A stretch of DNA of 64,000 nt from Myxococcus virescens (GCF_900101905.1 NZ_FNAJ01000002.1:310001-374000), one strand, 5' to 3'; counted from the stretch's first letter, positions 1 through 9,270 are shown. A program made the numbers and translations. Notes: generated from the sequence alone by a model not told the origin.

Positions 1-1596
1 GAGCCTCGCGTGTGCGAGGTCCGGGTGGGCGACAAGAGTGTCCGTCTGGTGCGCGATGCCGAAGGACACACGCAGCGCGAGACACTGGGTCCGGAACAGG
101 CCCATGAGCGCGTGCTGAGCGACGTGGCGGTGCTGGAGCTGGCGCGGTTGGGATTGCGGGTGGAGCAGCACTACGGTGCGCCGCAGGACATCGAGTGGGC
201 GGAGGAGCGCGGACGTTTGTTCCTGGTGCAGACGCGCCCGATTACCACGCTGGGAAAGTCCGCCGTGCCTCCGTCAGAGGAAGGCCATGCGGGCAAGGCG
301 CTGGTGCAGGGCCTGGGGGCGTCGCCCGGTGTGGCGGCCGGCCGCGTGCGGGTGCTGGCGTCACCGGCGGAGGGACGGCAGCTCCAGCCGGGCGAGGTGC
401 TGGTGGCTGAGATGACGTCGCCGGACTGGGTCCCCACCATGCGGCGGGCCGCCGCCATTGTCACGGACCGGGGCGGCATGACGTGCCACGCCGCCATCGT
501 CAGCCGGGAGCTGCGCAAACCCTGCGTGGTGGGCACACGCACCGCCACACGCACGCTGCGAGCCGGCGAGCCGGTGACGGTGGATGGCTCGACGGGAGAA
601 GTCCGGGAGGGACAGGAGGCGCCACGTCCACGCGCGGTGGAGGCCACGGCCACCGCATCCACGGTGGGAACGGCCCCGGTGCTGGCCACGCGCCTCTACG
701 TCAACCTGGCCCTGCCCGCGCAGGCTCGCGAGGCCGCGGCGCTCCCGGTGGATGGTGTGGGCCTGCTGCGCGCCGAGTTCATGCTCACGGAGGCCCTGGG
801 GGGCGTGCATCCACGCAAGCTGATTGCGGAGGGCCGGCGGGGTGAGTTCGTCGAGCGCATGGCGGGGGCCCTGCTCCAGACGACGCGAGCCTTCCATCCG
901 CGCCCTGTGGTGTACCGGACGACGGACTTCCGGACGAACGAGTTCCGCGGACTGGAAGGCGGCGCTGAGTTCGAGCCCGAGGAGTCCAACCCGATGATTG
1001 GCTTCCGGGGCGCCTACCGGTACCTGCGCGAGCCCGACGTGTTCAACCTGGAGCTGGAGGTGCTCGCGCGGGTTCGTGAGCAGACGCCCAATCTCCAGGT
1101 GATGCTGCCCTTCGTCCGCACGCTCTGGGAGCTGGAGGCGTGTCTGGAGCTCATCGCCCGCAGCCCGCTGGGGCGGCAGCGGGGGTTGAAGACGTGGGTG
1201 ATGGCGGAGGTGCCTTCCATCGTCTACCGCCTCCACGACTATGCGAAGTGTGGGATTGATGGCGTGTCCATCGGCTCGAATGATTTGACGCAGCTCATGC
1301 TGGGCGTGGACCGGGACTCCGAGTCATGCGCCGAGCTGTTCGACGAAGCGGACGCCGCGGTGCTGGCCGCCATTGGCGACATCATTCGCGGGTGCGAGGA
1401 AGCGGGCCTGACGTCCTCGCTGTGTGGACAGGCGCCGTCGAACCGGCCGGACTTCGCGGAGCACTTGGTGCGCGCGGGGATTACGTCCATCTCCGTGGAC
1501 CCGGCGGCGGTGCTCGCGACGCAGCGGGTGATTGCCGCCGCGGAGCAGCGGCTGCTGCTGGCGGCCTCGAAGCGGGCGACGCTCCAGGGCTGTTAG
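1..1596 (+). CDS. ppsA: Phosphoenolpyruvate synthase, C-terminal two thirds (5' end outside window)
   Basis: This enzyme converts pyruvate and ATP to phosphoenolpyruvate, AMP and phosphate in gluconeogenesis. The frame is open from base 1, so the N-terminal part of the ATP-grasp domain is missing. The first ~80 visible residues are the end of that domain, finishing in '[12 protein letters not shown]'. The swivelling phosphohistidine domain follows, with '[11 protein letters not shown]'; the catalytic His codon is 487-489. The rest is the PEP-utilising TIM barrel, with '[19 protein letters not shown]' and the active-site Cys in 'SLCGQAPS'. About 530 residues are visible against roughly 790 for the family. 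The stop overlaps the stop of the convergent transporter gene by a few bases. Pyruvate phosphate dikinase shares these domains, but the sequence around the active-site Cys fits PEP synthase better. Confidence 0.93.
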   Translation, partial: EPRVCEVRVGDKSVRLVRDAEGHTQRETLGPEQAHERVLSDVAVLELARLGLRVEQHYGAPQDIEWAEERGRLFLVQTRPITTLGKSAVPPSEEGHAGKALVQGLGASPGVAAGRVRVLASPAEGRQLQPGEVLVAEMTSPDWVPTMRRAAAIVTDRGGMTCHAAIVSRELRKPCVVGTRTATRTLRAGEPVTVDGSTGEVREGQEAPRPRAVEATATASTVGTAPVLATRLYVNLALPAQAREAAALPVDGVGLLRAEFMLTEALGGVHPRKLIAEGRRGEFVERMAGALLQTTRAFHPRPVVYRTTDFRTNEFRGLEGGAEFEPEESNPMIGFRGAYRYLREPDVFNLELEVLARVREQTPNLQVMLPFVRTLWELEACLELIARSPLGRQRGLKTWVMAEVPSIVYRLHDYAKCGIDGVSIGSNDLTQLMLGVDRDSESCAELFDEADAAVLAAIGDIIRGCEEAGLTSSLCGQAPSNRPDFAEHLVRAGITSISVDPAAVLATQRVIAAAEQRLLLAASKRATLQGC

Positions 1597-2486
1597 GTCC
1601 TGCCAGGGTGGGGCATTCCGTGCCGGAGGTGGTGCTTGTTCCAGAGCAGGTAGGGGAGCAGCGCCAACGTGCGCAGCATCAGATAGACCGCCAGGAAGGG
1701 CGTCAGCCGCAAGTCCTGGTAGGTGGCCGTCGCGACGGCCAGCGCGATGGAGGGATTGCCGAAGACCGCCGCGAGCGCGAGCGCGGTCCTGTCTTCAGGC
1801 CGAGGCCCTCCCGCCACATGGCCCAGTAGCGCGGAGCCCAGGGTCATCACCAGCATGCCCAGCACCATCCAGCCGTCCACGTCGCGCAGCCTCGGGCCGC
1901 TGATGAACAGCAGGAGCAGGATGGCGACGACGAACACCACCTTGAAGAGCCACAGCATGGGATGCAGCAGTCGCCTGGCCAGCATTGGCCGCCAGGCGCG
2001 CAGTGCCCAGCCCGCCGCGAGCGGCACGAGGAAGGGCAGCATGACCCGCTCGAGGAGCTGGACGGTGGTGGGGGCCTTGAACACGGCGGGGAAGAAGTCG
2101 CTGAGCAACCGGAGTGAGAGCGGCAGGCACACGATGGCCGCCAGGGACAGGGTGAGAGACAGCGCCACCGTGAGGCTCAAGTCGCCGCGCTGCCGGTAGG
2201 CCGCGACCGCGACGCTGGGCACGCCAGGGCTGACGGCCATCAACAGCAGGATGCCGGCGGCGATGGGGGGCAGGGGCAGGAGGTTCACCACGAGCAGGGC
2301 GAGCAGCGGGACTCCCAACAGGATGAGGGGAAGACCTCGCGCGTAGGCAGGCAGCCGCATGGCGTGCTTCACGGCGCTCACGTCGACGGCGAGCCCGAGG
2401 ACGAACCCCATGAGCACGACGAGGTGCCGGACCGCGAACTCGACTCCGTCCCGCACGCTCAGCGCGGCGGTCACCTCGGCGTCCAT
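1593..2486 (-). CDS. BASS-like (bile acid:sodium symporter superfamily) membrane transporter
   Basis: Inner-membrane protein of about 297 residues with eight or nine hydrophobic segments, for example '[19 protein letters not shown]' and '[19 protein letters not shown]'. The pattern '[19 protein letters not shown]' and a later '[12 protein letters not shown]' resemble the two paired discontinuous helices of BASS-family carriers such as the arsenite exporter ACR3 and bile-acid symporters. I placed the start at ATG 2486 because the open frame upstream of it is charged and proline-rich and looks non-coding. The substrate cannot be told, and no arsenic genes lie nearby. It converges on ppsA with a short overlap of the two gene ends. 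Confidence 0.72.
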   Translation of the reverse strand: MDAEVTAALSVRDGVEFAVRHLVVLMGFVLGLAVDVSAVKHAMRLPAYARGLPLILLGVPLLALLVVNLLPLPPIAAGILLLMAVSPGVPSVAVAAYRQRGDLSLTVALSLTLSLAAIVCLPLSLRLLSDFFPAVFKAPTTVQLLERVMLPFLVPLAAGWALRAWRPMLARRLLHPMLWLFKVVFVVAILLLLFISGPRLRDVDGWMVLGMLVMTLGSALLGHVAGGPRPEDRTALALAAVFGNPSIALAVATATYQDLRLTPFLAVYLMLRTLALLPYLLWNKHHLRHGMPHPGRT

Positions 2487-2724
2487 GGATGGAGGATGCG
2501 CACGGAGCGCCTCGTCGGGCACGTTGGGGCGGCCAGCCGTGCGCGCGTTCCTCGAAGCGGTCGCGGCGTGACAGGGTCGGGCCTCACTCACCCCTGGGGG
2601 GATGGCCGCCAAGGCCCCCGCGCCTTGAAATCACCTTCGCGCCCGGACGCCTCGCATGCCCGGGCAAGGGGACGTGCCATGGACGCGAACCATCTGCTGG
2701 AGTTGGTCAAACTACCGGCAGGGG

Positions 2725-3471
2725 ATGATCGACAAGCTCGCGTCCGCCCTGAAGGCGCCCGGTGAGCACGAAGCCTTCCTCAAGTGGCTCACGGAGGACA
2801 TCTACAAGGGAAAGCGGACCACCGCGGTGATGGAGCGGCTCGCGGACGTCGCGAAGGAGGCCATCGAGCCGACGCTGCTGCGGGTCATGGGCGACGACTT
2901 CCTGAACAAGCTCAAGGAGCGCATCCAGCGGCTCAACGAGGGCGCGGAGCCCGCGGTGGCGCAGGAGGGCGCCAATGGGGTGAAGCCGGATTCGGCCAGG
3001 CCCTTCGAGGCGGATGGCCGTGCCGCGCCCGATGAGAAGGGCCGCGCCGCCGCGGAGACCACCGAGACGGAGTTGGAGTTCTTCGGCGTGGTGCGGGACA
3101 TCTGCGTCAAGAACGGCGCCGCCGTCGAGGATATCCTCTACCGGGACACGGCGTCCTACTTCAACGTGTCCTTCAAGCGGCCCACGAAGTGGTTCGCCCG
3201 GTTCTTCAGCAATGGCAAGCGCAAGAGCATCGTCACCTGGGTGCCGGTGGACGAGGCCCGCGCCATTGCCGCGGGCTTCGAGGTGGAGGCGGCGCCCGCG
3301 GGTTTGGGCACCAGCCGCGTCTTCATCGAATCGGTGCCCCAGGTCTGGGCGCTGAAGACGCTGGTGACCCGGAGCCTGGAAGTGTCCAAGACGGTGCGTG
3401 ACGAGTCACCGTCTTCAGACGGTGCCACACACGAGGACGGGAAGCCCGCCCTCAAGGTCATCACGGGCTGA
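2725..3471 (+). CDS. Conserved cytoplasmic protein of unknown function, apparent frameshift at its 5' end
   Basis: About 248 residues from ATG 2725 with no domain I recognise. The N-terminal ~75 residues look helical ('MIDKLASALKAPGEHEAFL'), a charged low-complexity linker follows, and a compact C-terminal region contains 'FFGVVRDICVKNGAAVEDI'. ATG 2725 has only a run of Gs directly in front of it, which is a poor ribosome site. A better start lies at ATG 2679, preceded by 'AAGGGGA' at good spacing. It opens 'MDANHLLELVKLPAG' in another frame and would join 'MIDKLAS' if one G of the run 2721-2724 were absent. The true protein may therefore begin at 2679, and the copy here is either frameshifted or carries a sequencing error. 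No membrane segment or signal peptide is present. Confidence 0.7.
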   Translation: MIDKLASALKAPGEHEAFLKWLTEDIYKGKRTTAVMERLADVAKEAIEPTLLRVMGDDFLNKLKERIQRLNEGAEPAVAQEGANGVKPDSARPFEADGRAAPDEKGRAAAETTETELEFFGVVRDICVKNGAAVEDILYRDTASYFNVSFKRPTKWFARFFSNGKRKSIVTWVPVDEARAIAAGFEVEAAPAGLGTSRVFIESVPQVWALKTLVTRSLEVSKTVRDESPSSDGATHEDGKPALKVITG

Positions 3472-3487
3472 CGCTCCGCCGCGGTGC

Positions 3488-3886
3488 TCACGCCGCCGCG
3501 CGAAGCGACGTGAGACCCACGGCCTTGAGCGCCAGCACGCCCGCCACGGCGAAGGCCTGCCCGGCGAGCAGCGCGGTCCCCAGGGGCGTGAGCTCCTGGG
3601 CGTGCATGACGATGAGCAGCACGCTGCCCACCACCCATGCGGCGTCCACCAGGACATGCACCAGGGCTGCTCCCAGGACGGGCTGCTTGAACCCGACCCA
3701 GAGGTTGAAGGCCGACCACGGCAGCAGGAAGAGGCCCACGCTGAACAGGAAGGTGGACGGCAGGGGCCAGCCCGCGAGCTGGGTGAGGGTGGGAGCAAGG
3801 AGCAACAAGGCCGCGCCCATGAGGAGTGAGGCGGCGGCGTCGAAGCGGTAGACGAAGCGGGGATTGCGAAGCAGCTGGGGCATCAT
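3488..3886 (-). CDS. Small four-helix inner-membrane protein, unknown function
   Basis: About 132 residues with four hydrophobic segments: near residues 15-36 ('AASLLMGAALLLLAPTL'), 45-65, 72-95 and 100-125. The layout resembles small SPW/DoxX-like integral membrane proteins, but I see no diagnostic motif. The start is placed at ATG 3886; an in-frame extension upstream would run into the shared promoter region and is positively charged. It is transcribed away from the XRE-type regulator at 4013, which is the usual arrangement of a regulator and its target. Confidence 0.6.
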   Translation of the reverse strand: MMPQLLRNPRFVYRFDAAASLLMGAALLLLAPTLTQLAGWPLPSTFLFSVGLFLLPWSAFNLWVGFKQPVLGAALVHVLVDAAWVVGSVLLIVMHAQELTPLGTALLAGQAFAVAGVLALKAVGLTSLRAAA

Positions 3887-4012
3887 CTGGGCTCTCCGGG
3901 TGGCTGGGAACGGGAGCACAGTGTTCCTGGCAGGGAATGTTCTCAATTACCTCGAAGGTCATCGTCCCGCGTCACGGCCTGGGGCAGTCTGGGCTCGGAA
4001 AGGGACACGGCG
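3887..4012. promoter_or_regulatory. Divergent promoter region with candidate operator dyads
   Basis: 126 bases separate the divergent membrane-protein gene and XRE-regulator gene. Two overlapping dyads are visible: GGAAC (3907-3911) with GTTCC (3923-3927), and TTCC (3924-3927) with GGAA (3934-3937). A regulator encoded next door could bind here and control both genes. The dyads are seen in the sequence; the binding is inference. Confidence 0.35.
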
Positions 4013-4744
4013 ATGATTGGACCCCTGCTCAAGGAATGGAGAACGCTGCGCGGCAAGAGCCAGCTGGCCCTGTCGCTGGAGGCGCAGGTATCGGCGCGTC
4101 ACCTGTCATTCCTGGAGTCGGGCCGCTCCGGGGCCAGCCAGGAACTGGTGCTGCGGCTGGCGGAGGCCCTGGGGCTGGGGCTGAGGGACCGCAACGCCCT
4201 GCTGGTGGCGGCGGGGTTCGCGCCTCAGTTCGGCGAGCGCGGCTGGCACAGCGCGGAGCTGGCGGAGGTCCGGCGGGCCGCGGGGCTCATCCTCGCGTCG
4301 CATGAGCCGTATCCCGCCATCGTGGTGGATTCGTCCTCGACGGTGCTCGAGGCCAATGCGGGCGCGCTCGCGATGATGGGGCAGCCGCGTGAGGCGCTCG
4401 GACAGGTCAACCTGATGGACCTCGTCTTCGTGCCCGGACCCGTGCGCTCGGCCATTGGCAACTGGGAGGAGATTGCCGGGTATCTGCTCCACCGGCTGCG
4501 GGAGGGCGCTCGCATGCGGGGCCCCCGCTCACCCGTGGCATCGGTCCTGGCCCGTGTCCTGGCTCAGCCAGGTGTCGAGGCGTTGACCGCGCTGCGGCCC
4601 GCCAACGCCGGCTCGGTGCTGGTGCCCTTGACCTTCACCCGCGATGGCGCGACGACGCACTGGTACACCACGCTCACCAGCTTCGGCGCCCCCCAGGATG
4701 CCCTGGTGGAGGAAATCACCATCGAGCAGTTCCACCCGATGTGA
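4013..4744 (+). CDS. XRE-family transcriptional regulator with MmyB-like ligand-binding domain
   Basis: A 243-residue DNA-binding regulator. Residues ~3-60 form a Cro/CI-type helix-turn-helix ('[19 protein letters not shown]', then '[13 protein letters not shown]'). Residues ~95-240 match the MmyB-like ligand-binding domain of this regulator class, starting '[19 protein letters not shown]'. This architecture is common in actinobacteria and proteobacteria, where members usually repress an adjacent oxidoreductase or transporter gene. The divergent small membrane protein is the obvious candidate target here. The start ATG 4013 follows a purine-rich 'AAAGGGACACGGCG'. Confidence 0.88.
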   Translation: MIGPLLKEWRTLRGKSQLALSLEAQVSARHLSFLESGRSGASQELVLRLAEALGLGLRDRNALLVAAGFAPQFGERGWHSAELAEVRRAAGLILASHEPYPAIVVDSSSTVLEANAGALAMMGQPREALGQVNLMDLVFVPGPVRSAIGNWEEIAGYLLHRLREGARMRGPRSPVASVLARVLAQPGVEALTALRPANAGSVLVPLTFTRDGATTHWYTTLTSFGAPQDALVEEITIEQFHPM

Positions 4745-4844
4745 TGGATTATTCCCCGCGGGCCGCGTCGTTGCGTCGGGCTCGGTCCATGTCCACCTGA
4801 AGGAGAGCGCCGGGTACGGCGGCCATCCAGTCAGGGAGTCAGGC

Positions 4845-5228
4845 ATGTTCGGAGATACGAAGGCGTTCAGCGGCTTCTCAGTGCGAGACGTGGCGGCGGC
4901 CCGGAAGTTCTACGGCGAGACGCTGGGCCTGAAGACGTCCGAGTCGGACGGCATGTTGACGCTGCACATCGCGGGCGGCAGGGACATCCTCGTCTATCCC
5001 AAGGACAACCACACCCCGGCGTCGTTCACGATTCTCAACTTCCCCGTGGAGGACATCGACAAGGCGGTGGACGCGCTGTCCCAACGCGGCGTGCGTTTCG
5101 AGCGGTACGACGGCTTCGACGCGGATGCGAAGGGCATCGTCCGGGGTGACGCGGGGCCGCCCATTGCCTGGTTCAAGGACCCTTCAGGCAACGTGCTGTC
5201 CGTCTTGCAGGGCCAGGGCCCGGCCTGA
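4845..5228 (+). CDS. VOC-superfamily (glyoxalase/bleomycin-resistance fold) protein
   Basis: About 127 residues in one vicinal-oxygen-chelate module: '[19 protein letters not shown]' gives the first beta-alpha-beta unit, and '[15 protein letters not shown]' is the characteristic C-terminal strand. The paired modules assemble into the metal-binding fold of glyoxalase I, extradiol dioxygenases and antibiotic-binding proteins. The substrate cannot be inferred. The start is ATG 4845, after 'AGGGAGTCAGGC'; the open frame extending upstream is poor coding sequence. It lies ~100 bases after the XRE regulator on the same strand. Confidence 0.85.
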   Translation: MFGDTKAFSGFSVRDVAAARKFYGETLGLKTSESDGMLTLHIAGGRDILVYPKDNHTPASFTILNFPVEDIDKAVDALSQRGVRFERYDGFDADAKGIVRGDAGPPIAWFKDPSGNVLSVLQGQGPA

Positions 5229-5326
5229 GCAGTGTGCTGTCCTGGGGACTCTGGGGCGAGCAATCGAGGAAGGACTGCGAAAGCCACCCTACGGAGCCGA
5301 TGTGATGGACGCGTGACGCGGGCCCG

Positions 5327-6250
5327 TCATGGGAGGACGAAGTCGCGTGGCTTCAGCGGCTCGGGCTGCGGTTCGCCCAGCGCCTCCATCAAGTTCATCT
5401 CCACGCTGCGCGCCATCGCCAGCAAGGAGAGGTCGTTGGGCTCCGTGCCGAAGGGCTCCTCCAGTTCGTCGCTCAGCCGGTCGAGCCCGAAGAAGGTGTA
5501 GGCAATCATCGCCGCGAGCCAGGGCGTGAACCAGCCCAGCGCCTCCGCGAGACCAAAGGGCAGCAGCAGGCAGAACAGGTAGGCGGTGCGGTGCAGCAGC
5601 ACCGTGTACGTGAAGGGCAGGGGCGTGAAGCGGATGCGCTCACACGCGGAGAGCACGTTCATCAAGCCATGGACGTGCGTCCGCAGCTCGCTCCAGGTGA
5701 TGTCGGTGAGATGCTTCTCCCGGAGGAGCGAGGCCAGCTCCCGGTCGTGCTCCCGAAGCAGGGCGTTGGGGCGGTTCTGGCTGGCCAGTACGCGCGCGGC
5801 CTCCGGCTCTGGCAGCAGGCGGCTGATGTCCTCCCGGGCGTCATGCCCGCGCAGGTGTGCGGCCATCGCGTGGGCGAAGGCGATGTTCCGCCTCACCAGC
5901 CTGCGCATCGCCTGTTGCGCTCCGCTGCCGTCGTCCCCCAGGAGCGCGATGGCCTCATGGGAGAATGAACGCAGTTCGATGATGAGCGCGCCCCAGTGCT
6001 TCCGGGCCTCCCACCACCGGTCGTAGCAGGCGTTGTTCCGGAAGCCGAGGAAGATGGAGAGCGCGATGCCCAGCAGGGACAGCGGCGCCGGTGAGGAGAT
6101 CTGCAGATCCAGATAGCCTTGCCGGTACGCCCAGACGACGAGCGCGGAGAGCGCCGCGATGCCCAGGACGTGGGGCAGGACGCGCGGGAGGATGGTCCCG
6201 CGCACAACGAAGAGGAGCCGAAGCGAGCTGAGGCGAGGACGGACAATCAC
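5327..6250 (-). CDS. Bestrophin-like (UPF0187) chloride/anion channel family protein
   Basis: A 307-residue integral membrane protein. The N-terminal ~90 residues contain two hydrophobic helices and the family signature 'FRNNACYDRWWEARKHWG' after 'LLGIALSIFLGF'. Further membrane segments lie around residues 210-250 ('YLFCLLLPFGLAEALGWF'), followed by the conserved 'IAYTFFGLDRLSDELEEPF', where the acidic Ca-clasp region sits in animal bestrophins. Bacterial homologues form pentameric ion channels. The C-terminus ends 'LKPRDFVLP'. It converges on the VOC gene, with about 100 bases between them and no clear terminator. Confidence 0.88.
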   Translation of the reverse strand: MIVRPRLSSLRLLFVVRGTILPRVLPHVLGIAALSALVVWAYRQGYLDLQISSPAPLSLLGIALSIFLGFRNNACYDRWWEARKHWGALIIELRSFSHEAIALLGDDGSGAQQAMRRLVRRNIAFAHAMAAHLRGHDAREDISRLLPEPEAARVLASQNRPNALLREHDRELASLLREKHLTDITWSELRTHVHGLMNVLSACERIRFTPLPFTYTVLLHRTAYLFCLLLPFGLAEALGWFTPWLAAMIAYTFFGLDRLSDELEEPFGTEPNDLSLLAMARSVEMNLMEALGEPQPEPLKPRDFVLP

Positions 6251-6438
6251 GAGCAGGGACCTTCCTGCGCCAAATGCCTCCGGGTCGCAAGCGCTCCTCT
6301 TGGGGGCCTGTTCAGGCGATTAGGGGGAGCGGGGCCCGCTGGTAAGCGTGTGCCACGGTCCGTCGTGAATCCGCTCGATGGTGTGGTCCGCGAACGATCA
6401 GACGCCGTCGCAGGCACCTCGCAGGACGGTGAACTGCA

Positions 6439-6675
6439 ACGGCGCTTCTTTCGGGAGTTCCAGGCGCGCAGCGTCTGCCCGGACGCATGGTCGATGCCAG
6501 CCACATGCGCGACGTAGAGCATCCCCTGGTGCGCCGCGATGCCCCAGGAGTCACGCGCTCCGTCGAGCGGCGTATTGAAGGGGGCGGCGTATCCATCGGA
6601 GGCCACCGCGATGAAGTCCTCGCGGCTGTTGCCGGCGAGGTCTTCGATGGTGACGGCTTCCTCGTGCGGAGGCCC
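6439..6675 (-). pseudogene. Decayed remnant of a protein-coding gene
   Basis: Between the bestrophin-like gene and the DUF378 gene lies about 530 bases with no intact gene. On the minus strand, a segment reads like a real protein, 'EEAVTIEDLAGNSREDF' followed by 'WGIAAHQGMLYVAHVAGID'. It has no plausible start and turns into low-complexity basic sequence after 'SRKKRR'. A second stretch in another minus-strand frame (upstream, to ~6780) also looks protein-like, which would fit a frameshift. I cannot name the parent family; the repeated 'GMLYVAHV' style would suit a beta-propeller. The rest of the gap holds nothing I recognise. Confidence 0.4.
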
Positions 6676-6780
6676 CGGCCCTGTCCTGGTGGGCCGAGGC
6701 GGAACCGCTGCGTTGCGGGGCGCCGAACGTATCGCCCGAGGTGGACTCAGGGGGCCGTGGGTACCGCGGGCCCTCCAGCG

Positions 6781-7086
6781 TCAGGGACGCACTTCGGTTC
6801 TGCGGTGGAGCCCCACGTCCGTTCTCGGCGTGGTGGTCGTGGTGGTTCCAATGCTCTTCTTCCACGGGAAGGTGAGCGCCAGCGCGACGCCCGACAGACC
6901 CACGATGGAGTAGATGAGGCGACTGAGCGCGCTCATCGCCGTCCGTGTCTCGCCGCCGAAAAGCGCGTTCACGAGGTTCCAATTGAAGAAGCCAATCAGG
7001 CCCCAGTTGATGGCGCCGATGATGGCCAGGACGGCCATCACCTTGGCGAGCCCTCCTCTGGTTCGGTCCGCATCCGCTCGTTCCAT
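6781..7086 (-). CDS. DUF378 small membrane protein
   Basis: A 101-residue protein matching DUF378: 'VMAVLAIIGAINWGLIGFF' is the first helix with the conserved N-W-G-L, then 'FNWNLVNALFGG' and a second helix 'LIYSIVGLSGVALALTF'. Family members are 70-80 residues long, so the C-terminal tail after 'PWKKS', with six consecutive threonines, is an extra tail of low complexity. The function of DUF378 is unknown; it is an inner-membrane protein. It ends just before the decayed region. Confidence 0.87.
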   Translation of the reverse strand: MERADADRTRGGLAKVMAVLAIIGAINWGLIGFFNWNLVNALFGGETRTAMSALSRLIYSIVGLSGVALALTFPWKKSIGTTTTTTPRTDVGLHRRTEVRP

Positions 7087-7220
7087 GGCTCGTATCCTTG
7101 GCTAGGTGTGTTCCACCCGTGCAGGTGGGTGATGCCTCCCGGATAAGGTGTTGCCCGGACGCGTCCTGGCTACTCCTCCGGCACCGATTGTCCGGCTCGG
7201 TGCTCCGGACGCCATGCGGC

Positions 7221-8138
7221 TCAGCGGGAGTGGGTATCCACCAGTCGCTCGGGAATGCGCGCGACGAGGAGGTCGATGGCCGCGCGCACCTTCGAGGTCA
7301 GGTGTTTGCTCTGAGGCCACACCGCGTAGATTTCGTTGCCATAGGGGCGCTGAGTCTCCAGCACCTCGACGAGCCTGCCGCTGCTCAGGTGCTCGGCGAT
7401 GAGCCAGCGAGGAAGCCACGCCAGCCCGGCCCCCTGCACCGCGGCGTCCATGATGGTCTCCACGTCGTCGAAGCGCAGGCGCGCCTGGACGGCGATGCGC
7501 TGCTCGCCGCCCTGTCCGTCCGGGAATCGCCAGGGCTTGTTGACGCCGTTGCGGCCGTAGACGACCGCGTCGTGCTCGCCCAGGTCTTCCAGTGTCTTCG
7601 GGCGGCCGTGGCGCTTCAGGTAGCCGGGCGCGGCGCAGACGGACATCGTCTGGACGCCCAGCCGGCGCGCCGTCAGTCCCGCGTGGTCCGCCAGCGGCGC
7701 GACGCGGAGGGCCAGGTCGTAGCCTTCCTCGACGAGGTCGACCATCCGGTCGCTGAAGGCGATTTCCAGCTCCAGTCCCGGATGCTGGAGGACCAGCTCG
7801 CGCAGCAGCGGCGCGGCGCAGTGCCGGCCGAACATCACGGGCGCGCTGACGCGCAGGCGGCCCGTGGGCGCGCGCCGTCCGGAGTCCAGCGCCGTCTCCG
7901 CCGCCTCGAGCTCCGCCAATGCGCGCACGCAGCGCTCGTAGAAGGCCTGGCCGTCCTCGGTGAGGCTCTGCCGACGCGTGGTGCGCTGGAACAGCCGGGT
8001 CTCCAGACGCTCCTCCAGCCGCGCGATGCTCTTCCCCACGGCCGAGCGTGAGAGCCCCATGCGCTCCGCGGCGAGCGCGAAGCTCCCTGCCTCCACGGCC
8101 TGGACGAAGGCGAAGACGCCCCCAAGGCGGTCCCTCAT
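7221..8138 (-). CDS. LysR-family transcriptional regulator
   Basis: About 305 residues from ATG 8138. The winged helix-turn-helix occupies residues 1-60 ('GSFALAAERMGLSRSAVGK' then 'RLEERLETRLFQRTTR'). The periplasmic-binding-like effector domain follows from ~90 to 295, as in LysR proteins of the CrgA/DmlR group. The usual LysR length is 300-310. It is divergent from the oxidoreductase gene at 8257, the classic LysR arrangement in which the regulator controls its neighbour and itself. The frame is open further upstream, but that part overlaps the shared promoter and the sequence looks non-coding. Confidence 0.93.
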   Translation of the reverse strand: MRDRLGGVFAFVQAVEAGSFALAAERMGLSRSAVGKSIARLEERLETRLFQRTTRRQSLTEDGQAFYERCVRALAELEAAETALDSGRRAPTGRLRVSAPVMFGRHCAAPLLRELVLQHPGLELEIAFSDRMVDLVEEGYDLALRVAPLADHAGLTARRLGVQTMSVCAAPGYLKRHGRPKTLEDLGEHDAVVYGRNGVNKPWRFPDGQGGEQRIAVQARLRFDDVETIMDAAVQGAGLAWLPRWLIAEHLSSGRLVEVLETQRPYGNEIYAVWPQSKHLTSKVRAAIDLLVARIPERLVDTHSR

Positions 8139-8170
8139 GACGCTGCTCCTATTGGTGCCTGCGCGTCTCC

Positions 8171-8195
8171 AGTGACTCGACAAAGTGTCGCCACT
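8171..8195. promoter_or_regulatory. Candidate LysR operator between divergent genes
   Basis: The 118-base gap between the LysR gene and the oxidoreductase contains a perfect dyad CGACA-AAG-TGTCG at 8178-8190, flanked by AGTG (8171-8174) and CACT (8192-8195). LysR regulators typically bind T-N11-A dyads in such gaps. The dyad is seen directly; its role is inference. Confidence 0.45.
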
Positions 8196-8256
8196 GACGA
8201 CGCTGCCTCGTCCGTATAGCTCCCGCATCACTTTCATGCAGGACGCGGAGCGGACG

Positions 8257-9270
8257 ATGGGCGCGACGATGAAGCGTTGGCAGGCGAAGCAGGCGGGACG
8301 GGCGCACCTGGAACTGGCGGAGGTGGCGATTCCCTCTCCGGGTGCTGGTGAGGTGTTGATTCGCGTGTCGGCGGTCTCCCTCAACTACCGCGAGAAGCTG
8401 ATGCTCGACGGAGGTGGCTCCCTGACGGCGCACCAGCCCTTCACGCCGGCTTCGGACATGGCGGGCGTGGTGGTCGCGGCGGGCGCGGGCGTGCAGCGCT
8501 TCAAGGAAGGGGCGCGCGTCATCGCCAACTTCCAGACGGATTGGGTGGACGGGCCCGTGCCGCGTGGGACGGTGCGCAGCCTGGGCGGAAACGCGCCGGG
8601 CGTGCTGGCCGAGTACGTCGTCATGCCGGAGCAGTGGCTGGTGGCGTCTCCCGAAACACTCGATGACGTGCAGGCGAGCACGTTGCCGTGCGCCGGCCTC
8701 ACCGCGTGGACGTCCCTGGTGGAGCTGGGCGGGCTGCGTCCGGGGCACACGGTGGTGACGCAGGGCACGGGCGGCGTGTCCCTGTTCGCGGTGCAGCTTG
8801 CCGCCGCCATGGGCGCGGAGGTCATCGTGCTCTCGGGGGACGAGGACAAGCTGGCCCGCGTGAAGGCCCTGGGCGCCGCGCACGGCATCCATCGTCGCCA
8901 CACTCCGGAGTGGCATACGGCGGTGCTCGAGCTGACGCGAGGCGCGGGGGCCGACCACATCCTGGAGTTGGTGGGCGGGGAGAACCTGGGCCGGTCGGTG
9001 AAGGCGCTCGCGTCGGATGGGCGCGTCTCGCTCATCGGCGTGTTCGAGGGCTTCGAGAGCCGCTTCCCGGTGCAGCCCTTGTTCCTGAGCTCCGGCGTCA
9101 TCCAGGGCATCTTCGTCGGACACCGGCGCGGGCTGGAGAACCTGGTGCGCGCGGTGGACCGGCTGGCATTGAAGCCCGTGGTCGACACTGTCTATTCACT
9201 CGATGCGCTGCCCACGGCGCTCGAACACCTGGACCGCGGACCGTTTGGCAAGCTGGTCATCACGGCTTGA
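8257..9270 (+). CDS. Zinc-independent medium-chain dehydrogenase/reductase (quinone-oxidoreductase type)
   Basis: About 337 residues. An N-terminal GroES-like domain ('PGAGEVLIRVSAVSLNYRE') is followed by a Rossmann NAD(P)-binding domain with 'TQGTGGVSLFAVQLAAAMG'. The Cys/His zinc ligands of classical alcohol dehydrogenases are absent: the position normally holding Cys reads 'LNYREKL', and the structural-zinc Cys cluster is missing. This places it with quinone oxidoreductase-like MDR proteins, probably an NADPH-dependent reductase of an enone or quinone. Starts at 8236, 8257 and 8269 are possible; I prefer ATG 8257, which has GGAG a few bases upstream. Divergent from, and probably controlled by, the LysR regulator. 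Confidence 0.9.
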   Translation: MGATMKRWQAKQAGRAHLELAEVAIPSPGAGEVLIRVSAVSLNYREKLMLDGGGSLTAHQPFTPASDMAGVVVAAGAGVQRFKEGARVIANFQTDWVDGPVPRGTVRSLGGNAPGVLAEYVVMPEQWLVASPETLDDVQASTLPCAGLTAWTSLVELGGLRPGHTVVTQGTGGVSLFAVQLAAAMGAEVIVLSGDEDKLARVKALGAAHGIHRRHTPEWHTAVLELTRGAGADHILELVGGENLGRSVKALASDGRVSLIGVFEGFESRFPVQPLFLSSGVIQGIFVGHRRGLENLVRAVDRLALKPVVDTVYSLDALPTALEHLDRGPFGKLVITA

